DNA of 64,000 nt from Girardinichthys multiradiatus. Its lineage: Eukaryota > Chordata > Actinopteri > Cyprinodontiformes > Goodeidae. A program made the translations under genes and the position numbers. Under the pieces are notes generated by a model. That model was not told the DNA's origin. It worked only from the letters and a program-made list of their open reading frames with translations, and did not search any database. Positions 61,141 to 64,000 of this stretch are shown here, one piece after another. Each line of letters starts with the position of its first letter. Within the stretch, counting starts at the first letter, position 1. The stretch is taken from positions 13,241,276-13,305,275 of the forward strand of contig NC_061818.1 in NCBI RefSeq assembly GCF_021462225.1, in the 5' to 3' direction.

Positions 61141-63439
61141 CAGAGTTAAATTAGAGTCTGGTTTTAACAGAAATTAGGAACAATGCTCCTTTGATGATTA
61201 AAAGAAGGCTAAAAGCTATATATTTAATATCAAGCAAATATGTAAACTATGCCTAAACACAAACACATCATCCCATACATGCAACACTGCAAGAAAATGA
61301 CATCACACACTGTTTTTCTTGATGCCAACACCTTCATTGCAACCTCCTCCCCCCATCCTTCAACTCCTTTCACTCTCACCAAAACAGTCTCTGCTTTTCT
61401 GTCTTTTCTTTCCAGGTCCACGGTTCAAAAGCTGTATTTCTAGCCCACTACATCAGAGCACAAAGGTCTTTCTTATACATCCAGAGGAAAGTCCCATTGG
61501 AGAAAGGCCTCAATCCCATCCTGGTATGGGCCACGGACAGAAGGGTGAACACAGACAGAGTTGGTCCTTTTTATTCTCATTACCATTTCCATACAGGGTT
61601 AAGCCACTTGGCGTTTGGATGGTATGTACTATATTCCCCACCACTCACACCCCACCGGTATTCTCAGGATCCAAGTTAAATGATCAGTAAGGCAATCAGG
61701 TCATAAACTAGCTCTTTTTAATGCCTCTTCACTCACACTGCAGGGACCTAAAGATGCCAGAGTGGAGAGAGTGTGTGCTGAGAGGAGAGTCCTTCAGTAG
61801 CCTCACAGTAGCACCCTGCTGAACAGACGCCCAAAAGACTATAAAACTCAGATGTCTTAAATTACCTCACTTTTTTGTGAGGTAATTTGTGTGTTTTTTT
61901 TTTTTTTTTTGTTTTTTTTTTACTTTGGCCCTGTTGATGCAAATTGTTCTACATTTTCCTAGGTTGTGTATTTTGTAATTATTAGGATTTGATTTTTCTT
62001 CTTGTCTTTTGCATGCCTTTTAAACTAAATAGAGAAATGTGTGGTTCTTAAGTATTTTCTTGCCTTTGACTCACATTGGAGTTAATTGTTTGAATAAAAA
62101 GCTGGTCTTGATTCTTCTTTCAGCTGTACCCCTACTGTTAGAAATGTTGGTGTGCTCTTTCACTCAAATTTTAAACTTAACATACAAACAACTAAACCAT
62201 ACAGAATGCTGCTCGGGTTTGGATATCGCCCCCACCCATAAACCAATCTAATTAGCATAGGCACCTTCATCCTAGATCAACTGATACATTGTGTGAATTC
62301 TGATGGATAATCTGGCCAATCTGACATTTTCACTTGTAAACAAGCAGTGTTTTACAGAGCAAACACGGAATAAAAACATCTGGAAACATCGACTTTTACA
62401 TCTTAAACAAGATAATAGCATCATGCCCGAATATTTGCTGTGTTTGATGAAGACTGGCTTGGACAGAACACACTCCAAAAATATACAGTTTGTTTTTGTA
62501 AAACTGTCATTTAAGGGTTTAGAAAATTCATAATAAAATGAGTTATTTATGGGGAGAACTGCTGTAAATAATGACATTCATAAAAAATACATCAATACAT
62601 AATATTTCTACAGCAACCTTTACGTGATAATTATTTGCGTCTAAGACACAGGTGAATCATAAATTGAAGGGAGCACAAGGATGATTTATATATACTCAGT
62701 TGAAACTTTAGATCTATTTATTTTCCACTTTAACTTTATAAAACAGACTTATAATGCAAAGACTTAAAAAATCATGCAATATTTTCTGAAGAAGTTTGAA
62801 CAAAAAGTGACAAACATAAAGCTTTGTCCTCCTGGCTCGGACACATCTTTTTGTTTTACTCTTCCATCCGCCATTCCTGCTCCCCTACATTCATACGGGA
62901 AAGTGTTGGCTCGCAACTAAAAAAAAGTCTTGGATTAAACAAAGTGCAGAGTGACTTCAGGGTCTGGGATCTTCAAATAAACCCTGCCTGGGTGTCATGG
63001 GGACCAGGAAGTGGAATTAACCGCTATATTAGCTGACCTTCATCTTGTTGTTTGTCCTAACCTGGCTGGCTGGGCCCATGACCGGCTAGTAACCACGGCC
63101 GCCGAGTCCAACAATGCCGGCATTTCCATCGGTAAGAAAGAAAAACACTGGCTTTAGTGGTTTACTGTGTAAACAAGATGAGCATTGCCAAACACTCCTC
63201 GCTCCCACATTTCACAATCGCTTTCTATATTGCCATTTCTGCTTCTTGTCTCCTGCCCATTTGTGGAACTCTGAGAAGCTACCAAACTGTTCTGGGTCGG
63301 GTGTGGGACAGAAATTTAGGAAAACAGCCCTGACCTGTGTAAAAGTGCTCCTGTTGATGAGTTACACAGAAAGGCAACAAATAAGGACATGTTGGTTTAG
63401 ACTTCCAGAGTGGCTAAAAGTTAAAACATCTCTTATTCA
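61141..63439. other. Non-coding, poly-T at about 61896-61921
   Basis: No gene supported. Two T runs lie near 61896-61921. GC-rich sequence at about 63040-63125 ends in a GTAAG string but has no acceptor or recognisable protein. Confidence 0.35.
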
Positions 63440-63990
63440 GAGTCTAAAAAATACTGAAATAAAACCTGTTCCAAAAGACTTGAGACTGGGGCAGTGGTTC
63501 ACCTTCCAACAGGATGATACTAAACATACAGCTAGAGTTACAATAGAGTTTTTTGGATCAACTCGTTTTCATGTGTAGGAATGCTTCAGTCAAATTCCAG
63601 GCATAAACCTAATTGAGAATCTGTGTCAAGGCTTGAAAAATTGCTTGAGCTAGCGCAACGCTGGTAGATACTTGCAGTAAAAAGGTAAACAAACAGAACT
63701 TATATGGCAATTTTTTGTGTCATCCTGACCACATAAAGCACTTTACACTAGAGCCACATTTACCAAACAAGCACACATTCAACCACTGATCAGCAGGCAA
63801 ATTGGAGGTAAATGCCTTTCCCAGGGGCACACTGACATGTAGAATCAAATCCACAACTTTCATATGTCAAGACAATTACTCTTCGCCAGGTGGTTCTACA
63901 AAGTATAAACTCATTGGGAACTGAATAGAAATGCATACCACACTTTTCAGGTTTTTATTTGCACATAAATGTTATAAACCTTGTAGAATT
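63440..63990 (+). mobile_element. Tc1-like 3' half interrupted by a short repeat
   Basis: CCAAAAGACTTGAGACTGGG, CACCTTCCAACAGGATGATA and CTAATTGAGAATCTGTGTCA are the region of the second aspartate and the final glutamate. The text breaks at about 63660 and resumes at 63890 with TGGTTCTACAAAGTATAAAC. The frame is damaged. It runs to the end of the window. Confidence 0.65.
63690..63890. repeat. Short interspersed repeat nested in Tc1
   Basis: ACATAAAGCACTTTACACTA, GCCACATTTACCAAACAAGC and AATGCCTTTCCCAGGGGCAC resemble a SINE-like fish repeat. It sits between two parts of a Tc1 remnant, so it was inserted later. Confidence 0.5.
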
Positions 63991-64000
63991 TTCCGTCTTC

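Noticed and set aside
63040..63130. GC-rich segment ending in a GTAAG string, possible exon of a neighbour gene
   Set aside because: No acceptor site and no recognisable protein in any frame; it does not match syntaxin-8, the neighbour of netrin-1 in mammals, as I recall it.

Overview
The window is vertebrate nuclear DNA, most likely from a percomorph-type teleost. It has GT-AG introns of 4-8 kb, a netrin gene, and dense fish-type transposons: many decayed Tc1/mariner copies, a CR1/L2-like LINE, RTE-like fragments, LTRs and MITEs. There are no bacterial-type operons and no CRISPR array, and I recognised no tRNA or rRNA gene. Species cannot be named from the sequence alone.

The only host gene I can support is the 3' half of a netrin-1-type axon guidance gene on the + strand. 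Five coding exons lie at 26182-26370 (laminin-EGF 2), 34313-34462 (laminin-EGF 3), 38348-38401 (linker), 43014-43088 (start of the NTR/C345C domain) and 51126-51445 (rest of NTR plus stop). All four introns are phase 1 with GT-AG ends, so each of the first four exons is a multiple of three and could be skipped without a frameshift. The laminin N-terminal domain and laminin-EGF 1 are not in the window, so the first 26 kb is probably part of a long upstream intron.

Region by region: 1-16 kb is an intron-like tract with Tc1 remnants, a minus-strand RT fragment (about 3.4-4.2 kb) and a 23-bp-type tandem repeat (8.7-8.9 kb). At 16.1-17.0 kb there is a LINE insertion split into two opposed halves and bracketed by a 10-bp duplication, which is the hallmark of twin priming. 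At 17.4-18.1 kb two LTR pieces lie in opposite orientation. At 21.5-24.2 kb a 5'-truncated CR1/L2-like LINE keeps an open frame of about 770 codons with an intact RT core. The netrin introns (26-51 kb) hold Tc1 copies with nested insertions, a solo LTR (40.3-41.3 kb), RTE-like repeats and two long microsatellites.

Downstream of the netrin stop, a Tc1-like fragment (52.1-52.9 kb) supplies several AATAAA hexamers. A nearly intact Tc1 transposon follows (53236-54856); its transposase is broken by one in-frame stop and a late frameshift. From 55 to 64 kb I see only repeats and non-coding DNA. I found no convincing new multi-gene system. The points most worth a second look are the skippable netrin exons, the twin-primed LINE, the nearly intact Tc1 and LINE copies, and the nested insertions.
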